Shown here one piece after another: positions 1-8,853 of a DNA stretch of 64,000 bases. The number at the start of each line of letters is the position of its first letter. Positions within the stretch are counted from its first letter, which is position 1. The notes below the pieces were generated by a model. The model searched no databases. It saw only the letters and a program-made list of their open reading frames with translations, and had not been told where the DNA came from. A program made the position numbers and the translations under genes. The stretch comes from Ferdinandcohnia sp036965165. GTDB lineage: Bacteria > Bacillota > Bacilli > Bacillales > Bacillaceae_L. The stretch spans positions 1 to 64,000 of the forward strand of contig NZ_JBALOX010000095.1 of NCBI RefSeq assembly GCF_036965165.1, written 5' to 3'.

Positions 1-10
1 GCAATTTTAG

Positions 11-22
11 GTAAACGTTTAC
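11..22. promoter_or_regulatory. LacI-type operator upstream of the surface-protein genes
   Basis: The perfect palindrome GTAAACGTTTAC occurs four times in the window: here and three times ahead of the LacI-family gene near 8.8 kb. Here too it is followed by TTA and a GGAGGTGTT ribosome-binding sequence, as in the third copy. Inference: the LacI-family regulator controls the surface genes as well as its own operon. The site is one mismatch away from the CcpA cre consensus, so CcpA binding is possible. Confidence 0.65.
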
Positions 23-45
23 TTAATTCTATTTGGAGGTGTTAA

Positions 46-87
46 ATGGGATATCTCTGTAAATCCTTCTTTGAAGAAAAATATTAA
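46..87 (+). CDS. possible 13-codon leader peptide
   Basis: A short frame encoding MGYLCKSFFEEKY and ending in TAA sits between the operator and the first surface gene. It has a very strong GGAGGTG Shine-Dalgarno sequence at about 35-41, only four bases before the ATG. It could be a translated leader, or the degraded start of an older gene that shared the operator and ribosome site seen at 8.8 kb. No function can be read from the peptide. Confidence 0.3.
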   Translation: MGYLCKSFFEEKY

Positions 88-120
88 GGGAAACACAAAT
101 AATAACGGAGGTGCAAGTTC

Positions 121-3100
121 ATGTATAAGAGAGTACATAAAGCCCGAAAAGTACTAATTCTTTCTTTAGTATTTCTTTTGATTTTTACTTCGTTTCAATT
201 TACAAGGGGTTCAAACACACAGGCAGCTGATACTAATGGCACATTTGATGCAGAAACGGGAACGTTGACGTTAAATAGTGAATTTGTAGCTGGAAAGTTA
301 AAGGACCAAATTGACTCTGTACTACCCGGTGGAAACAATTATGCCGATATCAAGGTTTTAATTCTAACAGCGGGTGTGATTGGAGTTGGGAAAGCAGCCG
401 ATGGCAATGATGTAACTGGAATAATTAACGAGTTAACTAATCTTGAAGATTTACAATTAATAGGTAACGCTACAACTCAAAGGACTTCAAACAGTAACTC
501 TCAGGGAATTACACCTGCAAACTTATTTAGTTCGGCAAATTCTAAATTGAAATCGGTTACATTGAAAAATGTAACAAAGATTGGAGCAAATACATTCAGG
601 GGAGTCACAGCTTTAACAATTTTAGTCATACCGAGTGTGACAAGTGTTGAAGATGTAAACGCTTTTGAAGGCATCTCAAATCTTGAATCTATTGAATTGG
701 GGGGAACACCACCACTAACAGGACCTAGTTTGTTCCCAACGGATGCTACATTCTATGTACCGGCTACTAAGGTTGAAACTTATAAGAGTGACGCTTTATG
801 GGGGAGTGTGGAGAATAGAATCCAGGCTGTAGTTAATTCTCCAGAAGAGGATGAGGTTACTCCTCCTAAAAAAGATGATGAAGAAAGTGTCCTGCCTGAA
901 ACTGAAGCAGGTGTAGAAGGGGTAGCTGTCATTACATTCGATAAAACAGATAGGCTTGTTGATCTATTAAGGGAAGCTGGCTTTGATAGCACAATTCCGG
1001 AACAAGCTGCAAAGTTAAAAAAGATTGTAATAAAAGCAGGAAAAGCAAAGAAAACTCTTGCAAATGCAGATTTTAATCATCAAGGCAAACTTCTAAGTAA
1101 CTATATTAATCTAACATCATTCATAATCGAGAAGCCGGATGATCCTGTCCATTTAACCTGGAACGGGAATAAAATACCTAATAATGCCTTTAAAGGGCTT
1201 GAAAAACTGAGAGAAGTTAAAATAGGAATCGCTACTTCCAATATTGGATCATCTGCGTTTGAAGGATGTATTTCGCTTGAAACAGCCGAGTTCCTTGATA
1301 CACGTATGATTAGTCCGAAGTCTTTCAAGGGGAATACAAGCCTTACATCACTTACATTTAATAAAACATATTTACCAGTAGGGTTTGAAGAGTTTCCGGG
1401 TGAGCCCACTGAATGGTTTGAAGATGTAGATACTAGTAAACTAACTGTTTTCGTTCCAACAGTTGCAATAGAAATCTTTAAAGAAGATGAGGATTGGAGC
1501 ACTATTTGTAGCGGGTGTGAAATCAAGTCTAACGGTGATGATGCAGAGAAGGGGGCAGATGAAGGGCCTCCAGCAACTCTGGAAGTTGAAATTACTAATT
1601 TTACTACAAAAAAACTAGAAGATGCAATTAAAAATTCTCCTTATTTTAGCGGTAATTTTGAGGATATCCGAGTACTTACAATAAAAGCCGGTATTTTATC
1701 CTCTGCCGATATCAGCTTTATTGCTAGCAGTCTTAAAAAGCTCGAGGAGCTTTATATTATCGAAGAGGCAAATTTTGAAAAAGGAGCCATTCCTAAAAAT
1801 GCCTTTGAGGGTAATAGATATTTAAGAAAAATTAAAGCAGAGAACGTAGAGGAAATTGATGTAAAGGCTTTTAATTTATTTGAAAGTCTTGAGGAAGTAG
1901 ATTTTCCGGATGTAAAAATTATTAGATCACAAGCGTTTGCGCAAGTAAAGGGTTCTAGTGATAGCAAGCTTAAAATTGCGAGGTTTCCAAAAGTAGAGGT
2001 TATAGAACAGAGAGCTTTCTATTATTGTGTGAATTTAGAACATTTGTACTTAGGTTCACAACCACCGACACTTACGGTCCCTGAGGGTAAACAAGGCTTA
2101 TGGTTTAACTTTGTAACCGGCATGACAATTCATGTACCTGACCGAGCTGCATTCGATGAATATGTCAAAGTTGAAAATAGCGAAATGATTGATTGGAGTG
2201 CATTTGACTTCATCGCTGAAAATGGCGATGAGTTACCAGCAGTAGAGCGAGCAGATGCATATAATGACGCGAACTATGACCATCTTCGTAAGGATCATAC
2301 ACTGCCTTTTTATAACGGTGATTATAAAACAAGTCTGAATTTGTATACATTTAATATGAATCTAAACTCATGGATTCAAGGACGTACCTCACCGGAACCA
2401 ATGACTACTTTTGAGGCAATCAAGTGGGCACACGAAAACGGGTTTGATGCAGTAGATATCACAGCTTATTACATTCCTGGTTATAGTAATACAGCCATGC
2501 CAACAGAAGAACAGCAGAAGGAAATTCTTGCATTTGCTAAGAGCATTAAAGAATATAGCGATAACTTAGGCATTGCAATAAGCGGTACTGGAATTCAAAA
2601 TAACTTTGCAGACCCTAATCAAAAAAGACGTGAGCTAGATATTGAGAGAACAAAATTTTATATTCAAGTTGCAGCTGAAATGGGGGCACCTGTAATTAGG
2701 GTGTTTGCCGGACCACCTCCTGCTGATATTTTACGCTCAGGCTGGGAAGCAATAACAAAAGATCGAATTACGCCTGCCATTCAAGAAATAGCAGACTTTG
2801 CACAAGAGAATTATCCGAGTGTTGAAATTGGTGTTCAAAATCATGGTGATATGCTAGCAACGGCCAACCAAGTCCTTCAGCTACTCGAATGGGTTGATCG
2901 AGACAACGTTGGTATTGTGAACGATACAGGTTATTACCGAGATTTTATGAGTCTTGATGCGCGAGGCTATGATTGGTATTCGGATATTGCCCTAATCCTT
3001 CCTTATTCAAACAACTTTCAAGTGAAGAAAAAACCAGGAGGGGCAGAAACAACAGAGTTAATGGATTTAGAAAGAATTTTTAAAGATATGAGAAGCAGCT

Positions 3101-4020
3101 CTTATGGGCGAAATGGTGAATATGTACCTGTTGAATTATTATGGAATCCGGGAGATGAAGGTTATCCAGGGGATCTAGCTGAACCGCCTTATGAAGAAAC
3201 ATTAGCATTTCTTACTAAGATGAAAATTGCAATGGATAGAACAAAGCGAACAGATATTTATTCGGATTTAAGCGGAATTCATTTATCATCAGGTGGGTTA
3301 AATGAAGAGTTTTATTCAGGAAAAACGAACTATACACAAACGGTTGATAATAATGTTACAAATGTAACGGTTACAGCGAAAAAGGCAGAATCACAGGCAG
3401 TAATACAGGTTAATGGGGAAATTGTAGAAAGCGGAAAACCTAGTGGACCAATTGCTCTTAACGTTGGAATCAATACAATATCAATCGTTGTTTCAGGGGC
3501 GGATGCAGTGGAAAAAACGTATACAATTGAAATTACTCGAGAGGCACAAGCTAAAACGCCTTCACTTGACTTAACCCCACTAGAGAAACTCATTGCAGTG
3601 GCCAAAGCAATTACAAATAATGATTCAGTCTATACAGATAGTTCCTTTGCCGCGTTACAAACTGCGATTGAAGAAGCTGTATCGGCATTAACTAGTATAA
3701 AAACAGAACAGGATTTAATGGAGGCACTAAAAGAATTGAACGCCGCGATTGATGGATTAGTAAAGGTTTCACCTGGTTTAGGTGATAATGACGGTGGAAA
3801 AGGTCCTGGTAAAGATGGAGATGAAAATCAAGGCAGTAAAGGATCAAGTAATGATAAGCGAAACCAAGGCAAAAACAGCAATAAACAAAAAGATAAAAAG
3901 GGTTCAAAACTTCCGGTTACGGCAACATCAATGTTTACAATGTTATTGATGGGCATAGCGTTGCTTCTTGCTGGTGTTGGATCAATGTTTGTTGTAAAAA
4001 GAAGAAGAATTAGGGGCTAA
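121..4020 (+). CDS. wall-anchored protein: BspA-like LRRs, xylose-isomerase-like TIM barrel, LPVTA sorting signal
   Basis: A 1299-aa surface protein with ribosome site GGAGGTG ahead of the ATG. Residues 1-36 form a signal peptide (charged start, hydrophobic core, AxA-type end). Three stretches of BspA/LRR_5-like repeats follow at about 50-240, 285-470 and 520-700. Residues about 755-1045 resemble the sugar phosphate isomerase/epimerase (AP endonuclease 2, xylose-isomerase-like) TIM barrel, with EAIKWAHENGFDAVDI at its start and a QNHGD motif near 905. A cadherin-like beta-sandwich (about 1053-1141) and a FIVAR-like helical segment (1151-1219) lead to a Lys/Asp/Gly-rich linker. The end is an LPVTA motif at 1264-1268, a membrane segment and a KRRRIRG tail, which is a sortase sorting signal of the LPxTA kind. 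An isomerase-like barrel on the cell surface is unusual. Substrate unknown; probably a carbohydrate-active or carbohydrate-binding protein. Confidence 0.85.
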   Translation: MYKRVHKARKVLILSLVFLLIFTSFQFTRGSNTQAADTNGTFDAETGTLTLNSEFVAGKLKDQIDSVLPGGNNYADIKVLILTAGVIGVGKAADGNDVTGIINELTNLEDLQLIGNATTQRTSNSNSQGITPANLFSSANSKLKSVTLKNVTKIGANTFRGVTALTILVIPSVTSVEDVNAFEGISNLESIELGGTPPLTGPSLFPTDATFYVPATKVETYKSDALWGSVENRIQAVVNSPEEDEVTPPKKDDEESVLPETEAGVEGVAVITFDKTDRLVDLLREAGFDSTIPEQAAKLKKIVIKAGKAKKTLANADFNHQGKLLSNYINLTSFIIEKPDDPVHLTWNGNKIPNNAFKGLEKLREVKIGIATSNIGSSAFEGCISLETAEFLDTRMISPKSFKGNTSLTSLTFNKTYLPVGFEEFPGEPTEWFEDVDTSKLTVFVPTVAIEIFKEDEDWSTICSGCEIKSNGDDAEKGADEGPPATLEVEITNFTTKKLEDAIKNSPYFSGNFEDIRVLTIKAGILSSADISFIASSLKKLEELYIIEEANFEKGAIPKNAFEGNRYLRKIKAENVEEIDVKAFNLFESLEEVDFPDVKIIRSQAFAQVKGSSDSKLKIARFPKVEVIEQRAFYYCVNLEHLYLGSQPPTLTVPEGKQGLWFNFVTGMTIHVPDRAAFDEYVKVENSEMIDWSAFDFIAENGDELPAVERADAYNDANYDHLRKDHTLPFYNGDYKTSLNLYTFNMNLNSWIQGRTSPEPMTTFEAIKWAHENGFDAVDITAYYIPGYSNTAMPTEEQQKEILAFAKSIKEYSDNLGIAISGTGIQNNFADPNQKRRELDIERTKFYIQVAAEMGAPVIRVFAGPPPADILRSGWEAITKDRITPAIQEIADFAQENYPSVEIGVQNHGDMLATANQVLQLLEWVDRDNVGIVNDTGYYRDFMSLDARGYDWYSDIALILPYSNNFQVKKKPGGAETTELMDLERIFKDMRSSSYGRNGEYVPVELLWNPGDEGYPGDLAEPPYEETLAFLTKMKIAMDRTKRTDIYSDLSGIHLSSGGLNEEFYSGKTNYTQTVDNNVTNVTVTAKKAESQAVIQVNGEIVESGKPSGPIALNVGINTISIVVSGADAVEKTYTIEITREAQAKTPSLDLTPLEKLIAVAKAITNNDSVYTDSSFAALQTAIEEAVSALTSIKTEQDLMEALKELNAAIDGLVKVSPGLGDNDGGKGPGKDGDENQGSKGSSNDKRNQGKNSNKQKDKKGSKLPVTATSMFTMLLMGIALLLAGVGSMFVVKRRRIRG

Positions 4021-4036
4021 ATAAATTTAAAAATCA

Positions 4037-4082
4037 GGGTTATCCACGAGGAGCAAAAAGAAGGCTCGGAGGATAACCCACT
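4037..4082 (+). terminator. hairpin between the two surface genes
   Basis: The arms GGGTTATCC (4037-4045) and GGATAACCC (4071-4079) pair perfectly, with a shorter GAGC/GCTC stem inside, followed by ACTTTTTATA. It looks like an intrinsic terminator or partial attenuator that could lower expression of the second gene relative to the first. Confidence 0.65.
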
Positions 4083-4110
4083 TTTTATAAATTAATCAAG
4101 GAGTGAAAGT

Positions 4111-7100
4111 ATGTATATTCGAGTACGTAAAGGACTTAGCCTTATAATAGTTATTCTCTTAATATTGACATCATTGGAACTCACCTTAGGTAAAAAAATT
4201 AATGCAGCTGAAGAAGATATAACAATTTCACTAAAGGCGGACCATCCGAATATTGTAAATGTTGAGGAAGATTCGCACTCTATCGTTGTAATTAAAAATA
4301 CAAATTTTGAAAAGCTGAATCAGCAAATTTCCAATGGTATTGATAGCATCTTAAGGGTAGTAGACATAAATGGTACTCCTAAAAAAGAAACAGATGAGCT
4401 TTTAACGGGTGACAAGTTAGTGCTAATAAAGGGGAGTTCAAAGAAAGAGTATACGATTCAAGTAAATTATTTTTCGCTTAAGAACTTAGCATTGAATCCT
4501 GATGAACAAAACATCAAAGTAAGCTCAATAAGAGGAAATACTAAACCTTTAAACGCCTTTAACGGTGAATCCACCGGCAACGCTGGCAGTGGATACCAAG
4601 TGGATCAGTCTCAAAGCAAGCCAGCTAGTATTAGCGCTGGCAAAGATACATTTTGGCTTGCCGTTGACTTAGGTGAAATTCAAACAATTGACCAGTTTAG
4701 CGTTGCATGGGGGACAACAGTTAGTAATTTAACAACGAGACTAAAAGATTCGAAATACCGTGTTGAATACACAAATGATCCTGAAAAATGGGCAGCTGTC
4801 TCAAACGCCACCGTTTCCGGAGCAGATGGTATTTTAAACTACAGTAAACCGGCTGGTTGGGACCTTGCATATGAGCAAGATGTAAGAGAATTACCGAATG
4901 CAAATGGTAATAAGGTATTTATGAGCAATCTAGAGACACCAATTTCAGCTCGATATGTGATGTTAACAGGAGAGCTTGCAAGCAGTTGGATTGAAATTTA
5001 TAACTTCTTTGTGTTTCAAAAAGAGTCTAGTGAGGGAGACCCAAATCAACCTGTCTACCCAACAGAAGAGTTAGCCGGAATTGTTCCAGATTATGAAGGA
5101 ATGAGTTTAACAGTAGGGAGACCAGCCATTGTAAGAAAAGATACTGCGGTTCCTAAAATTCATATAACTGCAAAAGAAGATATTAACGTATCAGGAGAAT
5201 TAAAGGACCCAAATGGGCGTACTATCTATACAATTGCAAAACAAACCGTTGAAAGTAGTTCGACAATTGTTGTTGCGCCTGATGTAGAAGCATCTATCCT
5301 TGGAACATATGTTTTTGAATGGGAAATTGAAGGAAGAAAAAAGGTTTATGATAAAGTCTATTTCACTGCCGTAGACGAAGACATTTCTAAATACAATTAT
5401 ACCAACCCCTACCCAGCACTATATTTACATGAAAATAGACTGGTCTACATTCCTGATTATCTAGGCAACACTGTTATGGATTATTCCAATGTAGGATACC
5501 AAGGTGGTGGTATTGAAATTCCGAATGTTCCTGTGAAAGTTATCCTTGAGCCTTCCGAAGACTATACATCGGACGATACCGAGCGTATTCAAAACGCAGT
5601 TAACATGATAGGACGTATTGCGCCCGATTCCAATGGTTTTAGAGGTGCATTACTATTAAAAGCGGGTACTTACAGGGTAAGTAGTTCAATTAGAATTTCT
5701 GAAAGTGGAATTGTAATAAAGGGAGAAGGAGATGACCACGAAAATATAGAAGAGCATCCGATACCATTAAGTCCAACTAACTGGAAGAATTATAAACAAT
5801 CCGAGGAAGCTAAACCAAACGTTACCAAGGTTGTTGCAACTTGGGTGGCTAGCTCCTATGATAAAAATACAGCTATCTTCAATTTTTCTGGCTCAGCAGA
5901 TTCAAAAAGCGGTAGCCCTATCGAAATTGTTGATCAATATGTTCCAGCTGGAGGATATACACTAAAACTTGCATCAGTGTCTGGTCTTAGCGTAGGGGAT
6001 ACGGTCAATATTCGTAGAGCTATTAATGCAGCCTGGGCCCAAGACCTTAGAATGGATGTTATTACTGATGCGCCAGGGGTACCCTCAGCTAATCAGTGGG
6101 CGGAAAATGGAGTTGTCGATAATGCATATGTTAATAAAGATGAAGAGCGTACAATAAAGTCTATCAATCATGATACCAATGAAATAATTCTTCTAGAGCC
6201 TTTAGCAGATGCACTTGATATGAGATATGGTGTTTCGACAGTGACAAAGTATGAACCGACAGGCAGAATAAATAATGTAGGTATTGAGAACATTCAGGTG
6301 TTATCGAGGTTTAATGAATCAACTACAGCAATTAATTCTGCATTTGGTGTAGATTATAAATCATTTGATGATGAACTTCATGCACAGCTTGCGGTTCGTT
6401 TTGGTAATGCACAAAATGCGTGGGCAAGGAGGATAACCACCTATCACATCGATGTTGCTGTGTCCATTTCAACTGGTGTTAGCAAGCTTACTATTCAGGA
6501 TGTGAACTGTCTTGAACCTGTAGGTGGTACGGGGGGAGAGCGTCGATATAGTTTTTCAAATGCTGGAGGGACATTAGTGTTAAGTCAACGGAACTATACC
6601 AGATATACTCGCCACGGGTTTATTGTAATGGGTCATGTTATTGGTCCTAACGTATTTTACAATAATAAAGCGGAATACGAATTTGATGCAAATGAGCCCC
6701 ATTTGAGATGGTCTACTGGTGGGTTATATGATAATTTTGACGGTCGAGTTTATGTACAGAATAGGTGGAACAATGGAACGGCTCATGGTTGGTCAGGTGC
6801 AAATTATACACTTTATAATAATACTGGTCCTTATATCATCAGTCAGAATCCGCTTGCAGCTAATTATATATTCGGGCAAAAAGGTGAAAGACTCCCTTTC
6901 GTAATGGATGCAGTGGACCCAGGAAATGTTCCTAATTACCATCCTTATGAGTACAGCAATGGGAGTAAAATGGCACCAGAAAGTTTATACATTCAGCAGC
7001 TGAAGGATAGGTTGGGACAAGAAGCTGTAAATAATATTAATAAAAGTGATATTCCTGCTTATATTGACGAATCCAGTGATTTTACGACAATATTTGCATC

Positions 7101-8577
7101 ACTAGAAGGAATTTTAGTTGACGGTATACCATTAGAGAATTTTAACAAGGATGTTCTTTCCTATAATGTACCTGTCGCTTTAGACTATACAGTCCTTCCA
7201 GAAATATCGTATAAGGCAGATGCTAATACAAATGTTGTTGTTTCAAATGATGGAAATAAAGCAATTAAACTTACTGTAAGTATGCCAGGAAAGCTGGATA
7301 CTGTTTACGTAGTAAATTTTGGGATTATAGACAAGGATGTTCCAATTACCTCAAGTGCAGGGCAATCATCAATTTTTCATTTAATTGATGGTGATCCAAA
7401 GACATCATGGTCCGCATCAGGTACGCCATGGGTTCAATTTTACCTAGGTGATAAGCCTGCTTCAATTAATAGTGTATCACTTGGTTATTCTAGGGACACG
7501 CAAATCAGACGGTCGTATTATTTTGATTTTGAAATATCAAACGATGGATATAATTGGACCAAAGTGATGGATGATAGCTGGAGAAGAGATAATTTAGGTA
7601 ATGGGCATATAATGGGTATGGAAGTTTTACCCGGTGCAGGTGGAGATTCTATAACTGATTATGAGACATTTATATTTCCTGAAGGAATATCAGCACGGCT
7701 ATTTCGTGTATCGATGTTTGGTGCACGATCAGGAACTGGAACAGGCACATCCAACGTTAATAAATATTGGGCAATAGATGTTGATGCTACCGTTAATGAA
7801 GAGCACCTCAAAGTGTCAGGAGTTAAAATATCCGAAAAGGAGTTAAGTCTCAAAAAAGGTGAAACTAGACAACTTACGGCATCAGTGTTACCTGCGAATG
7901 CTTATAATAAAGCTGTTACATGGAGCTCCTCCAATGCAGGAGTTGCTACTGTCGATGATACTGGTCTTGTTACAGCAATTGCAGAGGGAAGCGCAACTAT
8001 TACAATAAAAACTGTTGAGGGTGGATTTTTAGACACCAGTAATGTGACAGTCAAAGAAAATACTCTCCCATCAATTGATTTAAGTCAATTAAAGAATCTC
8101 ATTGCTGAGGCAAAAACAATTTCAAATGATCATTCAGTGTATACTGAAAATACTTTTGCTGCATTACAAGCTGCAATCAAGAAAGCTGAATCAGAACTAG
8201 AAAAGATTAATACAGAGTTAGAATTAACCCAAGCACTGGAAACATTGAAAGCAGCGTTAGATGGATTAGTTAAGGCAGCACCTAGCCAGGATAGAGACAT
8301 CCCTGAGCAAAATGGAGATACGAATCAGGATGATAAAAAGAACCCTAGTCAAGACGGAGATCATAACCGGGATGTTGACAAGAACCATATCCAGGACGAC
8401 AAGAAGAATCAAGGTGGCGAATCTCAAAATCAAGGTCACGATGTCCAAACAAATAACAAAGGTAAAAAGCTCCCTAATACAGCATCATCTATGTATACAC
8501 TGTTAGTAACAGGATTATCTTTACTTTTAGCTGTTACTATATTTATATTTGTTTGGAAAAGAAGATTAAGAGGTTAA
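4111..8577 (+). CDS. wall-anchored protein: discoidin domains, parallel beta-helix (pectate-lyase-like), Big_2, LPNTA sorting signal
   Basis: A 1488-aa surface protein, ribosome site AAGGAGTG. Signal peptide 1-34 ends in NAA. Residues about 124-308 are F5/8 type C (discoidin)-like. Residues about 488-960 start with DDTERIQNAVN and an LLLKAGTYRV strand, typical of Pectate_lyase_3 right-handed beta-helix proteins, and end with the PESLYIQQLKDRLG pattern common after such helices. A second discoidin-like domain lies at 1079-1225, a bacterial Ig-like Big_2 domain at 1236-1315 and a FIVAR-like segment at 1322-1390. An Asp/Asn/Gln-rich linker, LPNTA at 1454-1458, a membrane segment and KRRLRG follow. 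Its signal peptide, FIVAR segment and tail resemble those of the preceding gene, so the two probably work together on an extracellular polysaccharide. LPNTA is the motif used by class D sortases of Bacillus. Whether it is a lyase, hydrolase or epimerase is not known. Confidence 0.85.
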   Translation: MYIRVRKGLSLIIVILLILTSLELTLGKKINAAEEDITISLKADHPNIVNVEEDSHSIVVIKNTNFEKLNQQISNGIDSILRVVDINGTPKKETDELLTGDKLVLIKGSSKKEYTIQVNYFSLKNLALNPDEQNIKVSSIRGNTKPLNAFNGESTGNAGSGYQVDQSQSKPASISAGKDTFWLAVDLGEIQTIDQFSVAWGTTVSNLTTRLKDSKYRVEYTNDPEKWAAVSNATVSGADGILNYSKPAGWDLAYEQDVRELPNANGNKVFMSNLETPISARYVMLTGELASSWIEIYNFFVFQKESSEGDPNQPVYPTEELAGIVPDYEGMSLTVGRPAIVRKDTAVPKIHITAKEDINVSGELKDPNGRTIYTIAKQTVESSSTIVVAPDVEASILGTYVFEWEIEGRKKVYDKVYFTAVDEDISKYNYTNPYPALYLHENRLVYIPDYLGNTVMDYSNVGYQGGGIEIPNVPVKVILEPSEDYTSDDTERIQNAVNMIGRIAPDSNGFRGALLLKAGTYRVSSSIRISESGIVIKGEGDDHENIEEHPIPLSPTNWKNYKQSEEAKPNVTKVVATWVASSYDKNTAIFNFSGSADSKSGSPIEIVDQYVPAGGYTLKLASVSGLSVGDTVNIRRAINAAWAQDLRMDVITDAPGVPSANQWAENGVVDNAYVNKDEERTIKSINHDTNEIILLEPLADALDMRYGVSTVTKYEPTGRINNVGIENIQVLSRFNESTTAINSAFGVDYKSFDDELHAQLAVRFGNAQNAWARRITTYHIDVAVSISTGVSKLTIQDVNCLEPVGGTGGERRYSFSNAGGTLVLSQRNYTRYTRHGFIVMGHVIGPNVFYNNKAEYEFDANEPHLRWSTGGLYDNFDGRVYVQNRWNNGTAHGWSGANYTLYNNTGPYIISQNPLAANYIFGQKGERLPFVMDAVDPGNVPNYHPYEYSNGSKMAPESLYIQQLKDRLGQEAVNNINKSDIPAYIDESSDFTTIFASLEGILVDGIPLENFNKDVLSYNVPVALDYTVLPEISYKADANTNVVVSNDGNKAIKLTVSMPGKLDTVYVVNFGIIDKDVPITSSAGQSSIFHLIDGDPKTSWSASGTPWVQFYLGDKPASINSVSLGYSRDTQIRRSYYFDFEISNDGYNWTKVMDDSWRRDNLGNGHIMGMEVLPGAGGDSITDYETFIFPEGISARLFRVSMFGARSGTGTGTSNVNKYWAIDVDATVNEEHLKVSGVKISEKELSLKKGETRQLTASVLPANAYNKAVTWSSSNAGVATVDDTGLVTAIAEGSATITIKTVEGGFLDTSNVTVKENTLPSIDLSQLKNLIAEAKTISNDHSVYTENTFAALQAAIKKAESELEKINTELELTQALETLKAALDGLVKAAPSQDRDIPEQNGDTNQDDKKNPSQDGDHNRDVDKNHIQDDKKNQGGESQNQGHDVQTNNKGKKLPNTASSMYTLLVTGLSLLLAVTIFIFVWKRRLRG

Positions 8578-8721
8578 AAAATTCACTGGTAGGGTGAGAG
8601 CAAGATCATCTATTCCACTTGTTTAAAGAACGTTCGAACTAATAATCAAGTATTTTATTAAGGTTCAGTGATTAATTTAAACCTTAAGTTAACAAAATAA
8701 AATTTATTTTCAGAAATATAC

Positions 8722-8750
8722 TTGACACCAATTGAGGCTACTATTAAAAT
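8722..8750 (+). promoter_or_regulatory. sigma-A promoter of the lacI-tct operon
   Basis: TTGACA at 8722-8727 and TAAAAT at 8745-8750 are separated by exactly 17 bases, close to the vegetative consensus. The expected transcription start near 8757 lies immediately before the first operator copy, which fits direct repression. Confidence 0.8.
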
Positions 8751-8759
8751 ATGAATCAA

Positions 8760-8833
8760 GTAAACGTTTACTTATAATAGATTGTATTAAGTAAACGTTT
8801 ACTAATTTTTAATAACAATGAGTAAACGTTTAC
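8760..8833. promoter_or_regulatory. three LacI-type operators in 31-bp phase
   Basis: The palindrome GTAAACGTTTAC is found at 8760-8771, 8791-8802 and 8822-8833. The start-to-start distance is exactly 31 bp both times, about three helical turns, so all three sites face the same side of the DNA. The first lies at the predicted transcription start and the third lies just ahead of the Shine-Dalgarno sequence of the regulator. This suggests cooperative autorepression by the LacI-family protein. A CcpA role is not excluded, since each site is one mismatch from cre. Confidence 0.8.
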
Positions 8834-8853
8834 TTATTAGGAGGTGTTCAATC

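Noticed and set aside
7659..7853. Opposite-strand frames inside the large surface genes and other long genes
   Set aside because: They are shadows of the real coding frames, without ribosome sites or recognisable domains.
8578..8720. Searched for a terminator after the second surface gene
   Set aside because: No hairpin with a T tract was found; transcription might read through to the regulator gene, but this cannot be shown.
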